From Levilactobacillus enshiensis (GTDB lineage Bacteria; Bacillota; Bacilli; Lactobacillales; Lactobacillaceae): DNA of 64,000 bases. Positions 1-8,586 of this stretch are shown here, one piece after another. The stretch spans positions 185,741 to 249,740 of the forward strand of contig NZ_SULH01000005.1 in NCBI RefSeq assembly GCF_007115095.1, in the 5' to 3' direction. The translations under genes and the position numbers were made by a program. The notes beneath the pieces are model-generated. The model did no database searches. It was not told where the DNA came from and worked only from the letters and a program-made list of their open reading frames with translations. Numbering within the stretch: the first letter of the stretch is position 1; the number at the start of each line of letters is the position of its first letter.

Positions 1-460
1 GAAAGCGGACGGCAAGGTGAAGTCAATCGGCGTGTCTAATTACACCATGACCCACCTGGAGTTACTCGCCACCCAGGCCAAGGAAATGCCGGTCGTCAAT
101 CAGGTCGAATACCACCCCTACTTGAATCAACAGGCGTTACTCGACTTCGACCGGAAGCAAAAGATTGTCACGGAAGCCTGGAGTCCTTTAGGCCGGCGCG
201 TCGTTTTGGACAACCCCATGCTGGCAAAAATTGCCAAACATCAAGGGAAGACGCCCGCCCAAGTTATTTTACGTTGGGAACTACAACATGGTCTATTACC
301 AATCCCCAAGTCCACTCACGTCGAGCGAATTCAGGAAAACGCCGATATCTTTGACTTCACCTTAGCCGAAGACGAGATGACCATGATCGACCTGTTGAAT
401 AAGAACGAACGAACCGGCAATGAACCGGAAATCGTTTATGAAACGGGAAAGCAATATTAA
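1..460 (+). CDS. Aldo/keto reductase, C-terminal part (5' end outside window)
   Basis: The reading frame is already open at base 2 and runs to TAA at 460, so only the last 150 or so residues are here. The SIGVSNY motif followed by QVEYHPYL, then PIPKS near the end, is the standard C-terminal half of NAD(P)H-dependent aldo/keto reductases of the 2,5-diketo-gluconate reductase type. The IPKS motif contacts the 2'-phosphate region of NADPH in this family. The catalytic Asp/Tyr/Lys lie upstream and cannot be checked. Substrate is unknown; such enzymes reduce small aldehydes and ketones in the cytosol. The gene is followed by two terminators, so it ends its own transcript. Confidence 0.9.
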   Translation, partial: KADGKVKSIGVSNYTMTHLELLATQAKEMPVVNQVEYHPYLNQQALLDFDRKQKIVTEAWSPLGRRVVLDNPMLAKIAKHQGKTPAQVILRWELQHGLLPIPKSTHVERIQENADIFDFTLAEDEMTMIDLLNKNERTGNEPEIVYETGKQY

Positions 461-463
461 CTT

Positions 464-507
464 AAAAGTCGTGCGGCTATCCTATCTGGACAGTCACACG
501 ACTTTTT
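464..507 (+). terminator. Rho-independent terminator after the aldo/keto reductase
   Basis: A 10-bp inverted repeat (AAAAGTCGTG at 464-473, CACGACTTTT at 497-506) ends in a short T run just after the stop codon. Confidence 0.75.
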
Positions 508-549
508 ACTTCCTTATAGAAGTCACGAATGGTTTCGCCAGAACTGACC

Positions 550-589
550 AAAAACGCCCACCCCAGAGCATCTCTAGGGTGAGCGTTTT
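550..589. terminator. Bidirectional terminator between convergent genes
   Basis: The hairpin AAAACGC-CACCC ... GGGTG-GCGTTTT has an A run on one side and a T run on the other. It lies between the convergent reductase and hsp20 genes and can serve both strands. Confidence 0.8.
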
Positions 590-603
590 GTTACTTGTAA
601 CGG

Positions 604-1029
604 TTAGTCAATGCTGATTTCATGATTATCGTCAACTTTGGTTTGTTTTGGCAAGGTCAGCGTCAGAATTCCAGCGTCATACTTGGCCTGAACGTTCTTC
701 AAATCAATATCTGGGAGATAGAAGGAACGCGCAACATTTTGACTGCTCCGCTCTTGGCGAAGAATCCGACCATCATCGTTTTTTGCAGATTGGTTGACTT
801 CAGTCTTGCCAGAAATACGTAACGTGTCATCGCGATAGTCGACGTGAATATCGTCTTTCTTAAAGCCTGGCAGTTCAGCCGTGACCACGTAGTCTTTGTC
901 GTGTTCGACCACATCCGTCTTCATTGCGCCATCGCCACTAAACATGTCGCGACCCAAGTTACCCACTTCATTGAAGAAATTCATTGGATCAAAGAAATCA
1001 AAGTTCCGGTTCATAACATCGTTAGCCAT
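604..1029 (-). CDS. Small heat shock protein, Hsp20/alpha-crystallin family
   Basis: This 141-residue protein is the usual size for a lactobacillar Hsp18/Hsp20. An N-terminal arm rich in Phe and Asn (FDFFDPMNFFNEVG) is followed by an alpha-crystallin domain from about residue 36: ELPGFKKDDIHVDY, then LRISGKTE and GILTLTLPK, the conserved A-x-x-x-G-x-L-x-L signature. It is an ATP-independent holdase that keeps unfolding proteins soluble in the cytosol during heat, acid or solvent stress. ATG at 1029 has an AAAGGGG Shine-Dalgarno. The upstream region carries a sigma-A promoter, a CtsR-like direct repeat and a CIRCE element, so control by two heat-shock repressors is likely. Monocistronic. Confidence 0.95.
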   Translation of the reverse strand: MANDVMNRNFDFFDPMNFFNEVGNLGRDMFSGDGAMKTDVVEHDKDYVVTAELPGFKKDDIHVDYRDDTLRISGKTEVNQSAKNDDGRILRQERSSQNVARSFYLPDIDLKNVQAKYDAGILTLTLPKQTKVDDNHEISID

Positions 1030-1064
1030 AATTCATAACCCCTTTCTGCTTGATTACATTATCT

Positions 1065-1093
1065 ATAATAGTCAGGAATGGTCAGGAATGCAA
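1065..1093 (-). promoter_or_regulatory. Sigma-A promoter of hsp20
   Basis: On the minus strand TTGCAT (-35, 1088-1093) and TATTAT (-10, 1065-1070) are separated by exactly 17 bp, about 40 bases ahead of the hsp20 start. Confidence 0.75.
1070..1086 (+). promoter_or_regulatory. CtsR-like heptad direct repeat in the hsp20 promoter spacer
   Basis: AGTCAGG-AAT-GGTCAGG is a direct heptad repeat with a 3-bp spacer. The known CtsR operator is (A/G)GTCAAA-NAN-(A/G)GTCAAA; here the AA at heptad positions 5-6 reads GG, so it is a variant. It fills the space between -35 and -10, an ideal repressor position. Confidence 0.5.
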
Positions 1094-1097
1094 GTAA

Positions 1098-1124
1098 TTA
1101 GCACTCGCTGTCTAATAGTGCTAA
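1098..1124. promoter_or_regulatory. CIRCE element (HrcA operator)
   Basis: TTAGCACTC, 9 bases, then TAGTGCTAA. This matches the established CIRCE consensus TTAGCACTC-N9-GAGTGCTAA apart from one base at the inner edge of the right arm. It sits directly upstream of the hsp20 -35 box. Confidence 0.9.
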
Positions 1125-1322
1125 TCGCTTGATGTAATCCCTATCAGAATAGTATTTATATCTATAGGTGTCCAATCCACATTAGATTTAAATCATATCT
1201 TTGCATTAAAGGTCAAATAAAATCAAAATATATCAAACTGGTAAAGGTTGTGTTCAGTCTTCGTAAAGGTGAACATTTGTTTGCCTTTTTATGCTAAACT
1301 TTGATTTGTCATCACGTTGCCG

Positions 1323-1360
1323 AAAAAAATGGTCGCTGCAGAAGTCATCTACAACGACCA
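1323..1360 (-). terminator. Terminator of the glycosyltransferase/membrane-protein operon
   Basis: Reading the minus strand, TGGTCG ... CGACCA forms the arms of a hairpin followed by seven T residues, just past the stop codon at 1369. Confidence 0.8.
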
Positions 1361-1368
1361 AACCAAAC

Positions 1369-3207
1369 TTAATTTTGACGTTTCAACCCGTCTCGTTCTA
1401 CTTTGTATAATCCGGTCCGGACGCGCTGGTGGAAGACCTTTCGCACCATGACCGTAAAGGTATGATGGTACTCAGGAATCACCACGTATTGATAACGGAG
1501 AATGTTCTTCTTAAAGTCGGAATTGGACTCCATAAAATTCTCCTGACCGACCGCTTTATCTGTGAAGTAGTAATAATTGGCTAGATACCCCGCATAATAA
1601 CTATCCACATCTCCTGGATGCGGATCAACAATCAACATCTTCGTGTGACTCAGCTTCGTCCACGGCTTTGAGGTTCGATCGAGCTGAATTGGCAACGTCC
1701 CCCGATTATAAATATTGGTATACTTCGTCCCATTGATTTCTGAATACATCATAATGATCGCAAAGAAAATCATCAGAAAGGTGCCCAATTGATACGCATT
1801 CTTCGTCACAATCGACTTGAACGCGCGCAGGTCCCGTTTGCTAAAGTTCTGCTCATAGAAGGTGCGGTCAATCGCACGGACTAGCACCATCGCGCCGATA
1901 AAGAGATTTAGAATCACCGTACTACTCATGTAACGTTCGAAGCCATCCAGCACAATCGCTTCAGCATATGGCATAGATAAGATATACATCCCAAACAGAC
2001 TACCGTAGTAGAGGACAAAGACAACATCTAGCAAGATCAACATCCCCAGCAACTGATTACGCTGGTGATTCCGGTACCGAATAACAAACCAAGCAACAAA
2101 CAGAATGACATTAATCAAAATGATGCCCTGCGTCGACAATGAGTTGAAGCTCAAAATCTGATGCAAGAACTTCTCACCGATCTTAATAATGTGGGTCGTT
2201 CCCTCACCAGATAGCTGGTGAGAATACGCCTGGGCACTAATTTCATGTTTAGACTCGGTAAAAGTCGTCTTGACGTGCCACTCCCACCAGAGAAATGGCG
2301 CCAAAGCCACACCCACTGTCATCGCAAAACGAATAGGGATACTAAATATCTGCCAATACCAATGGCCGTGTGCGTTCGTAATCAGCTCATACAAGAAATA
2401 AATGACTAGAACCGCCACAAAGAAAGCCGCTGAATTTTTGACCAACAAGAGGCTCGCGCTAAAGATCGCCACATGCACACTCAGATGCCACGGCTGGTTG
2501 CGATACACATAGATACCAACCAATCCAGCCACCGTGATAATCGGCAACACGTAATCCACCAGTAAGTTATTCAGGCGAATATTAATGTTAAAGACGTATG
2601 AGACCGCAATCGTCAGGCACAGGATAAATGAGGTCAGTCCCCGCGTACGGTCACGTAAAACATTAAAAATAGCATATGAGGCAGCCCAAATGAGACCAAA
2701 TTGTGCAACCAGCATGGCACCTTCACTGTATCCGGTCCAAGTCACCATCTGCGTGATCCATAAGGCAGTCGCCGGTGGGTACGACGTGAACGAGATAATG
2801 GCATCATGCGCACCAGGAAGCCGGCCAGTAAACGTTAGAAACTTAACGATTACCGCCCAGTGAGAAAAGTTGTCATAGTGGACCAACGGACTGTGATACA
2901 GCACATACGCCATCACTAATCCCAATCCGACCATCCAGAAGTCAAAGCTGTGAATACCTTCGAACTTTAACGCACCCTTACCAAAGTACCCCAGTATCAA
3001 GCGAACCACTAATAGGAGCACCCCGAAAAAGGTCACCAGTCGCAGACCCAAGTGCAGTAATCCCAACATTGCAAAGACATAATCTAGGAGAATCTGCACT
3101 AAGATACTCGTAATCCACGCGAGGTACGGACTCACACCCAGACGACGAATACTGCCGTTATACCCCATCATTGATAAAATAATTAGTAGTAAACCTAACC
3201 AGGACAA
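1369..3207 (-). CDS. Multi-spanning membrane protein, possible GT-C-type glycosyltransferase (paralogue 1)
   Basis: This 612-residue protein has about a dozen hydrophobic segments over the first 480 residues and then a soluble C-terminal domain containing IVDPHPGDVDSYYAGY. A conserved loop near residue 110, SPLVHYDNFSHWAV, has acidic and His residues of the kind GT-C enzymes carry in their first outer loop. No known family could be named with certainty. The start is TTG with AGAGAGGTG five bases upstream; the protein then aligns from its first residue with the neighbour at 3238-5076. It is the last gene of an operon with GT2 and GtrA proteins, so lipid-linked sugar transfer or surface glycan synthesis is the likely setting. 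That role is inferred from context. Confidence 0.7.
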   Translation of the reverse strand: MSWLGLLLIILSMMGYNGSIRRLGVSPYLAWITSILVQILLDYVFAMLGLLHLGLRLVTFFGVLLLVVRLILGYFGKGALKFEGIHSFDFWMVGLGLVMAYVLYHSPLVHYDNFSHWAVIVKFLTFTGRLPGAHDAIISFTSYPPATALWITQMVTWTGYSEGAMLVAQFGLIWAASYAIFNVLRDRTRGLTSFILCLTIAVSYVFNINIRLNNLLVDYVLPIITVAGLVGIYVYRNQPWHLSVHVAIFSASLLLVKNSAAFFVAVLVIYFLYELITNAHGHWYWQIFSIPIRFAMTVGVALAPFLWWEWHVKTTFTESKHEISAQAYSHQLSGEGTTHIIKIGEKFLHQILSFNSLSTQGIILINVILFVAWFVIRYRNHQRNQLLGMLILLDVVFVLYYGSLFGMYILSMPYAEAIVLDGFERYMSSTVILNLFIGAMVLVRAIDRTFYEQNFSKRDLRAFKSIVTKNAYQLGTFLMIFFAIIMMYSEINGTKYTNIYNRGTLPIQLDRTSKPWTKLSHTKMLIVDPHPGDVDSYYAGYLANYYYFTDKAVGQENFMESNSDFKKNILRYQYVVIPEYHHTFTVMVRKVFHQRVRTGLYKVERDGLKRQN

Positions 3208-3237
3208 GCTGGCACCTCTCTCCTAGCGATGACGCTT

Positions 3238-5076
3238 CTAATGCAGTTGCTGCAAATAATGCTGATGGACCTTAAACAGTCCCGTTTTGAGTTTTTGATG
3301 GTAGACCCGTTTTGTCAGTTTCGTAAATGTTCGATGATACTCCGGAATGACCACGTATTGGTAGCTTTGCACAGTCTGCTTAAAAACGGCTGGCGTGACC
3401 ATAAAGTTTTCTTGGCCCACTGCCTTGTCCGTAAAGTAATAGTATCGCGCCGCATATCCCGCATAGTAATCGGCGACATCACCGGCATGCGGATCGACAA
3501 CCAAAATCTTTCGATGATTCAAGTGTGTCCAGGGCTTCGAGTCCCGCTGCAGCTGCAAGGGCAACGTATTATGGTTCATTTCATTGGTAAACTTGGTCCC
3601 TGTAATTTCCGAGTACATCATGGTAATTGCAAAGAACCCGACGATCAACGTCCCTATCTGATAAGCATTTTTCGTCACGATTGTTGCAAATGATCGCGAA
3701 TCTCGCTTCTGAAAATTCTGTTCATACATGGCCCCATCCATGGCACGTACCAGAAACATCGCCCCAATATAAAGGTTTAAAATTACCGTGCTTCCCATGT
3801 ACCGTTCAAATCCATCCAGTAAAATTGCCTCTGCATAAGGCATGGACAGAATGTACATACCAAACAAGCTCCCATAATACAGTAAGAAAATCACATCGAG
3901 CATGACCGCAACCCAAAGCAACGCATTTTTCTGCTGACTGCCAAAGCGAATTATGACCCAAGCTCCGATTAAGATGACGTTAATTAGCAGGATTCCCTGC
4001 GTTGATAACGACCCGAGACTCAGGATCTGACTAAGGAACTTGTGGAAAATTTTCATAATCGTCTTGGCACTCTCACCCGACAACTGACTCGCATAGGCCT
4101 GCGAACTGATTTCATGCTTTGAAACGGTGAAGGTCGTCTTCACGTGCCAGTTCCAAACCAGGAACGGCACCACCGCCAACCCCAACGTCAGCGCCGCCTG
4201 GATCGGTATTCGGAGGGTTGCCACGTACCAGTGTTCCCGATTGTTCTGAATCAGGGTAACCACAAAGTAGATGCCAATGACCACGACGAAGAACGTTGCC
4301 GAGTTCTTGACGAGCAATAACACCGCCACAAACAGTGCCACATGGCCACTCAACACCCAAGGATGTTTGCGATAAGCCCAAATACCGGCAATCGCGGCCA
4401 CTGCCAAGATTGGTAACACATAATCCACCAGCAAATTGTTCAAGCGAATGGCGATGTTGAAGACAAACGAGACCGCAATCGTCAGACACAAAAGCATTCC
4501 CATGAGCGCTCGTGAGCGATCCCGTAACACAGCAAAGATCGAATAAGCTGCAGCCCAGATCAATGCGAATTGCGCCAGTAACATCGCGCCTTCGCTGAAT
4601 CCCGTCCAATGTAAAACCTGTGTGATATACAATGCGGTCGCTGGGGGATAGGACGTAAACGAAATTAGTTTATCTGCCGCCCCTGGTAATCGTCCACTGA
4701 AGAACATAAATTTGACCATGACAGCCCAGTGAGAAAAATTATCGTAATGGACTAGCGGACTGTGATACAGCACCTGGCCCATAGCGAGGCCCAAGCCAAT
4801 CATCCAGAAGTCAAACAAGTGAATCCCTTCAAATCGGAGTTGGGCTTTTCGCCAGAAACTCAAGATTGTCCATAACACGAACTGCGCAACACCAATATAA
4901 GTGACCCACTGAATACCGGCATTCAAAACGCCAACCATGGCGCAACCATATAACACGATGATCTGAAATAACATGGCCGTAATCCAAGAAAGATAGGGAC
5001 TAACGCCTAACCGCCGACAGGTTCCCCCGTAGCCGATCAGCCCTAACACGTATATTCCTAATCCCAGCCATGACAC
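3238..5076 (-). CDS. Multi-spanning membrane protein, possible GT-C-type glycosyltransferase (paralogue 2)
   Basis: Also exactly 612 codons and co-linear with the 1369-3207 gene, with roughly two thirds identical residues by eye. The YHSPLVHYDNFSHWAV loop, SFTSYPPATAL, LRDRSRAL and the C-terminal VVDPHAGDVADYYAGY are all shared. It begins at GTG with a weak Shine-Dalgarno, 27 bases after the PilZ glycosyltransferase gene and 30 bases before its paralogue, which indicates tandem duplication inside the operon. Around a dozen membrane segments are followed by an outer or cytosolic tail. Function is unknown. A GT-C-like transferase or polysaccharide export/modification role is suggested only by topology and neighbours. 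Confidence 0.7.
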   Translation of the reverse strand: MSWLGLGIYVLGLIGYGGTCRRLGVSPYLSWITAMLFQIIVLYGCAMVGVLNAGIQWVTYIGVAQFVLWTILSFWRKAQLRFEGIHLFDFWMIGLGLAMGQVLYHSPLVHYDNFSHWAVMVKFMFFSGRLPGAADKLISFTSYPPATALYITQVLHWTGFSEGAMLLAQFALIWAAAYSIFAVLRDRSRALMGMLLCLTIAVSFVFNIAIRLNNLLVDYVLPILAVAAIAGIWAYRKHPWVLSGHVALFVAVLLLVKNSATFFVVVIGIYFVVTLIQNNREHWYVATLRIPIQAALTLGLAVVPFLVWNWHVKTTFTVSKHEISSQAYASQLSGESAKTIMKIFHKFLSQILSLGSLSTQGILLINVILIGAWVIIRFGSQQKNALLWVAVMLDVIFLLYYGSLFGMYILSMPYAEAILLDGFERYMGSTVILNLYIGAMFLVRAMDGAMYEQNFQKRDSRSFATIVTKNAYQIGTLIVGFFAITMMYSEITGTKFTNEMNHNTLPLQLQRDSKPWTHLNHRKILVVDPHAGDVADYYAGYAARYYYFTDKAVGQENFMVTPAVFKQTVQSYQYVVIPEYHRTFTKLTKRVYHQKLKTGLFKVHQHYLQQLH

Positions 5077-5103
5077 AGTCGACCACTCACTCTCTTTTCA
5101 AAT

Positions 5104-7089
5104 TTAGAACCGGTTGAAACGCCGGCTAAAGCTACGTTCGAATGCCTGCGCCCGCACGATGAAGTTCATATAGAGCTCATCAAATGGGGTGATCCAGGTG
5201 TCCTGAACCCGCGGCAAGGTTTGGTTCGCCCCGTCGTAGATCAGCTGTAGATAATAATCGCGATTGCGGTCCGGTTCAACGGAAACCATGGCACTGTAAA
5301 TAGCTTGCTTCCCTCGGTGACTGATGCGCGCAATCTTACCGTGCAAGATGATTTTCTCGTGCCGGTATTCGAGCTGAAAGTCTGTCTCGTCGCCTTCCTT
5401 AAGCGCAATACCACTGTCTTCTGGCATCGTGAAGGCAATCCCACCCTCAGAAACATCTTCCGTGGTGAATGGATGCCACGTCTTGTCACGACGGACTTGA
5501 CCGGAAATCCGGCGTGTGAACCGTTCATTCTTCCGGTAAACTCGACGCCCCATAGCAATAAATAGGCACATACTCAAATTGATAAAGTGCATTAATAGCC
5601 AGAAGGTAATGACACTACCGACTAAGATTTCCGAACCATACTTGCCGTAATTGAACTTGATGATGGACACTAACGTAATGGCCCAGAGGAAAAAGTACGG
5701 CAAAATGTATAACCGATCTTTCAAAGAAATAGTCACGTTCTTCGCTGTCACTTTGAACTTTTTAGCTTTGATTCCCAACGTTTCCAACAAGACTGGAATG
5801 AAGAGGTATGGGGCAAAGAAGGTCTCCTGCACCTCACTCCAACGTTCATTTCGGATTTTCCCATTCGTCTCGTGCATGCCCGAGGTATCCCCCATCACGT
5901 AGTGTAGGAGAAAGTAACCGGGTGCCCACACGACCATGAGTACCCAGAAGTTGGCGTTAACTACTTGAATCTTAAAAAGCGCATAGAGAATCGGCGCGGT
6001 AATGTAGACCATCCGCCGAAAGAATGCCCACCAGTAAAAATAGGTGTTGATCAAGATCAACCGGTTGATCCAGGAAAGATTAGGATTCGTAAAGATGTGT
6101 AGGTTCCGGCAACTTTGGATAACACCTCGTGCCCACCGGGTCCGCTGTTTAATGACCCCTTTTAAGTCAATTGGCGTAATCCCACTAGATTCAGGTACCT
6201 TTGTCGCCAGACTGATGTAGCCTGCCATGTTCAACATGGTTCCCAGTTCAAAGTCTTCCGTAATCGTGTCCGTTGGAAAGCCCCCGACCTCGTCAACTGC
6301 CTTCCGTAAGAAAACAGCGTTCGATCCCGTAAACAAGGCCCGCTTGTTGCCCCCGTTAAGCACGTTCACATCGCGAGAAAAGAAATCCTGTTCGTTAGGA
6401 ATCACCTTTTCGGAAAATAAATTGAATTGAAAAATGTCCGCGTTGTAAAAACTTTGTGGTGTCTGCACGAATCCCAGTGGCTCCGTATTGTCCGGATCTT
6501 CTTCCAATTCCCGAAAATTCTTCTGAAATAACGGTACCGTAGCGTTTAAGAAGCCAGAGAATGGGATCATGTCCGTATCAAAGATCACAAATAGCGGTGA
6601 ATCCAATTTGGCCATCGTGCTGTTGATATTCCCAGACTTGGCTTGCTTGTTGTCGACCACTCCAGAGTAAGTGACGTGATAATGCTCAGCCAAGGCCTTA
6701 ACCTCTGGTCGATTCCCATCATCCGAAATCACCACGTGGACCTTACTTTTATCAGGATAATCAATAAAGGTCGCGGCATTCACCGTTTTACGCAGGAGTT
6801 CAACGTCTTCGTTGTGAGTCACAATAATTAAATCCACATCGGGAACTGTTTGCGCTGGATCATAGTCCGGAATAGTAATGTCTTGCTTCTTCCGCGTCGC
6901 TAGCATCCGGAAGAAAATCAGGATGAATCCCGTAAAATTTGATAGGATTTCGCTAATCACCAAGAGTAACGCAAAAATTAGCGTAAAAATATTAGCATGC
7001 CACGGGATGGTAAAGAACACCCGCCACAACAAATAGATCACCGATAAGACAATGGCTAAGATGTAAACTGCTCGACGTTTATTAGACAT
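5104..7089 (-). CDS. Cellulose-synthase-like processive glycosyltransferase (GT2) with C-terminal PilZ domain
   Basis: This 661-residue membrane enzyme starts with two hydrophobic segments, followed by a GT2 catalytic core: IVTHNED, VISDDGN, the DxD motif FDTDM, TEDFELG and QRTRW, the D-D-D-QxxRW set of processive beta-glycan synthases. Several more membrane helices follow, and then a PilZ domain from about residue 520 with RFTRR (RxxxR, about 523-527) and DVSEGG (DxSxxG, about 545-550), the two c-di-GMP-binding motifs. It probably makes a surface polysaccharide from a nucleotide sugar, with c-di-GMP as activator as in BcsA. ATG at 7089 overlaps the end of the GtrA gene by 8 bases. No cyclic-di-GMP synthase or phosphodiesterase is in the window. 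Sugar specificity cannot be read. Confidence 0.9.
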   Translation of the reverse strand: MSNKRRAVYILAIVLSVIYLLWRVFFTIPWHANIFTLIFALLLVISEILSNFTGFILIFFRMLATRKKQDITIPDYDPAQTVPDVDLIIVTHNEDVELLRKTVNAATFIDYPDKSKVHVVISDDGNRPEVKALAEHYHVTYSGVVDNKQAKSGNINSTMAKLDSPLFVIFDTDMIPFSGFLNATVPLFQKNFRELEEDPDNTEPLGFVQTPQSFYNADIFQFNLFSEKVIPNEQDFFSRDVNVLNGGNKRALFTGSNAVFLRKAVDEVGGFPTDTITEDFELGTMLNMAGYISLATKVPESSGITPIDLKGVIKQRTRWARGVIQSCRNLHIFTNPNLSWINRLILINTYFYWWAFFRRMVYITAPILYALFKIQVVNANFWVLMVVWAPGYFLLHYVMGDTSGMHETNGKIRNERWSEVQETFFAPYLFIPVLLETLGIKAKKFKVTAKNVTISLKDRLYILPYFFLWAITLVSIIKFNYGKYGSEILVGSVITFWLLMHFINLSMCLFIAMGRRVYRKNERFTRRISGQVRRDKTWHPFTTEDVSEGGIAFTMPEDSGIALKEGDETDFQLEYRHEKIILHGKIARISHRGKQAIYSAMVSVEPDRNRDYYLQLIYDGANQTLPRVQDTWITPFDELYMNFIVRAQAFERSFSRRFNRF

Positions 7090-7450
7090 GCTGTCCCTCT
7101 TTGAAAATCAGATTCTTTTGAATGTAGTAGCTAATCAGAAACAAACAGAAATCCCCCAACATTTTGGCAACCGTTGGCGCCCAGTGTGCTGAACCAAAGG
7201 GCAACATCACGGTCAAGCCATGTGTCAGATAGCCCGATGCGACCGTCTGAACGGCCAGCAAGGCACCATACTTTAACAAAGTTTGCTCACCAGCATTACC
7301 AAACACCATGTGGCGATTCAACAGATAATTGACGATAGCAGACAACAACCGGGCAATAATCGTGGCCACCATGATGGCCCGCAACGCGTGATTGCCAATG
7401 AGGCTCATTAGCAAAGTGAACAAACCAATGTCCACTAAAAACGAAACCAC
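7082..7450 (-). CDS. GtrA-like membrane protein (probable C-terminal half of a split GT2-GtrA gene)
   Basis: Four hydrophobic segments in about 120 residues, with FLVDIGLFTLL at the start and NYLLNRHMVF in the middle, are typical of GtrA, a small flippase-like protein for polyprenyl-phosphate sugars. The only available start is GTG at 7450, which has no Shine-Dalgarno and lies inside the upstream GT2 frame. Many Firmicutes carry this pair as one fused protein. Here the GT2 homology stops exactly where this frame begins, one base out of phase. It is therefore most likely the second half of one gene broken by a frameshift. Confidence 0.75.
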   Translation of the reverse strand: MVSFLVDIGLFTLLMSLIGNHALRAIMVATIIARLLSAIVNYLLNRHMVFGNAGEQTLLKYGALLAVQTVASGYLTHGLTVMLPFGSAHWAPTVAKMLGDFCLFLISYYIQKNLIFKEGQHV

Positions 7451-8150
7451 TCGCCGAGAATTTGAGAAAACGCGAGTAAATGGCGATAGAATCCCGAATC
7501 ACCCGGAAATGAGAGGATGAATTACCATCGAGATAGATCGTCGGAATCGGTTGCTCGCTGATGGTCACGTGATACTTTTTTGCTTCGAGTAACATATCAA
7601 ATTCAAATTCAAACCGTTCACCAGGGAAGCTAACCAACCGCTGAACGTAACTCATCGGAATGACCCGTAATCCAGTCTGGGTATCACTAATCGTTTGGTG
7701 CGTAATCAACCGCACTAACCCATCCGTCAACAGGTTACCAAACCGACTCCGAAATGGAATGTCCTCCGTGAACTTGCGCGCACCAATGACCAGGTCGTCT
7801 GGACGCTGACCCGCTAAGGCCAAGCACTTTTCCAAGGCCGCCACCGTATGCTGACCATCGGAATCCATGGTCGCAATCCCCGTCGCCGGTGTCGCTTGGT
7901 CGAGATAAAATTGAAAGCCCGTCTTTAAGGCCGCACCTTTCCCCCGATTATGGTCGTGGTGCAACACATGTAATCGGGGATCGGGCATCCTTTCAATCTG
8001 CTTAAAAATCAGTTGATGGGCCGCGTCACTGCCGTCATCAACGATTAGAATCGTTGAAATTGGCCCATTGCTAACCAGTAACTGGCGCAATAGGTCGATT
8101 AATTTTTGATCCGGATTAAGTGCCGGAATGAGTACACCAAAGGTTTGCAT
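7296..8150 (-). CDS. Family 2 glycosyltransferase (DPM1/GtrB-like), out of frame after about residue 235
   Basis: The protein opens GVLIPALNPDQKLIDLL, has LIVDDGSD and the metal-binding MDSDGQH, and continues ALKTGFQFYLDQ and DLVIGARKF, as in GT2 enzymes that transfer a sugar from a nucleotide to polyprenyl phosphate on the cytosolic face. ATG at 8150 was chosen because AGGGGAAA lies 6 bases upstream; the longer frame adds a 14-residue stretch with no ribosome site. After IYSRFLKFSASG the sequence stops resembling any membrane protein and simply reads through GtrA DNA in the wrong frame to 7296. A +1 shift near 7437-7455 would restore a GT2-GtrA fusion. First gene of the operon. Confidence 0.8.
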   Translation of the reverse strand: MQTFGVLIPALNPDQKLIDLLRQLLVSNGPISTILIVDDGSDAAHQLIFKQIERMPDPRLHVLHHDHNRGKGAALKTGFQFYLDQATPATGIATMDSDGQHTVAALEKCLALAGQRPDDLVIGARKFTEDIPFRSRFGNLLTDGLVRLITHQTISDTQTGLRVIPMSYVQRLVSFPGERFEFEFDMLLEAKKYHVTISEQPIPTIYLDGNSSSHFRVIRDSIAIYSRFLKFSASGFVFSGHWFVHFANEPHWQSRVAGHHGGHDYCPVVVCYRQLSVESPHGVW

Positions 8151-8534
8151 ATTTATTTCCCCTGAAAGCCGAGGCGTTATATAAACACTCAACCTCGTTA
8201 ATTAATTCCAAATAAAAATAGAATTGTTTTTCATATATAAGTCTACATATATGTTATAACAAAACATGAAAAGCGCCTAACGTTTCGGGACACTCTCAGC
8301 AGACTGGGTAGGCAAGTAATTTTCCATAATTAATCGCGAATCATCAGTTAATTTGTACGTTTTAATTTCGTTATTGGGGGTAACGGTTTCATGCACAAAC
8401 CATGCTTAGTCCCAGGCCATCGTGTCGATTCATCATGCGCTGGGACCTAGCTCTAGCAGAATATCGTCTCAATTAAATCATATGTGGCGTTAATTATCGA
8501 CTGGGTGCTTGTAATAATTACGTATAGAAAACAA
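8151..8534. other. Intergenic region with AT-rich promoter zone and one hairpin
   Basis: The part next to the GT2 gene is AT-rich and probably holds its promoter. An inverted repeat (GTCCCAG ... CTGGGAC, about 8408-8443) lacks a T run. No open frame of note was found. Confidence 0.4.
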
Positions 8535-8572
8535 AAAGTGAGCCCGAGATATTATCTCTGACTCACCTTTAT
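8535..8572 (-). terminator. Terminator after the acidic small protein gene
   Basis: GGTGAGTC ... GGCTCACT arms with a following T-rich stretch on the minus strand, 15 bases past the stop at 8587. Confidence 0.7.
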
Positions 8573-8586
8573 TTCCAAGTAACAAA

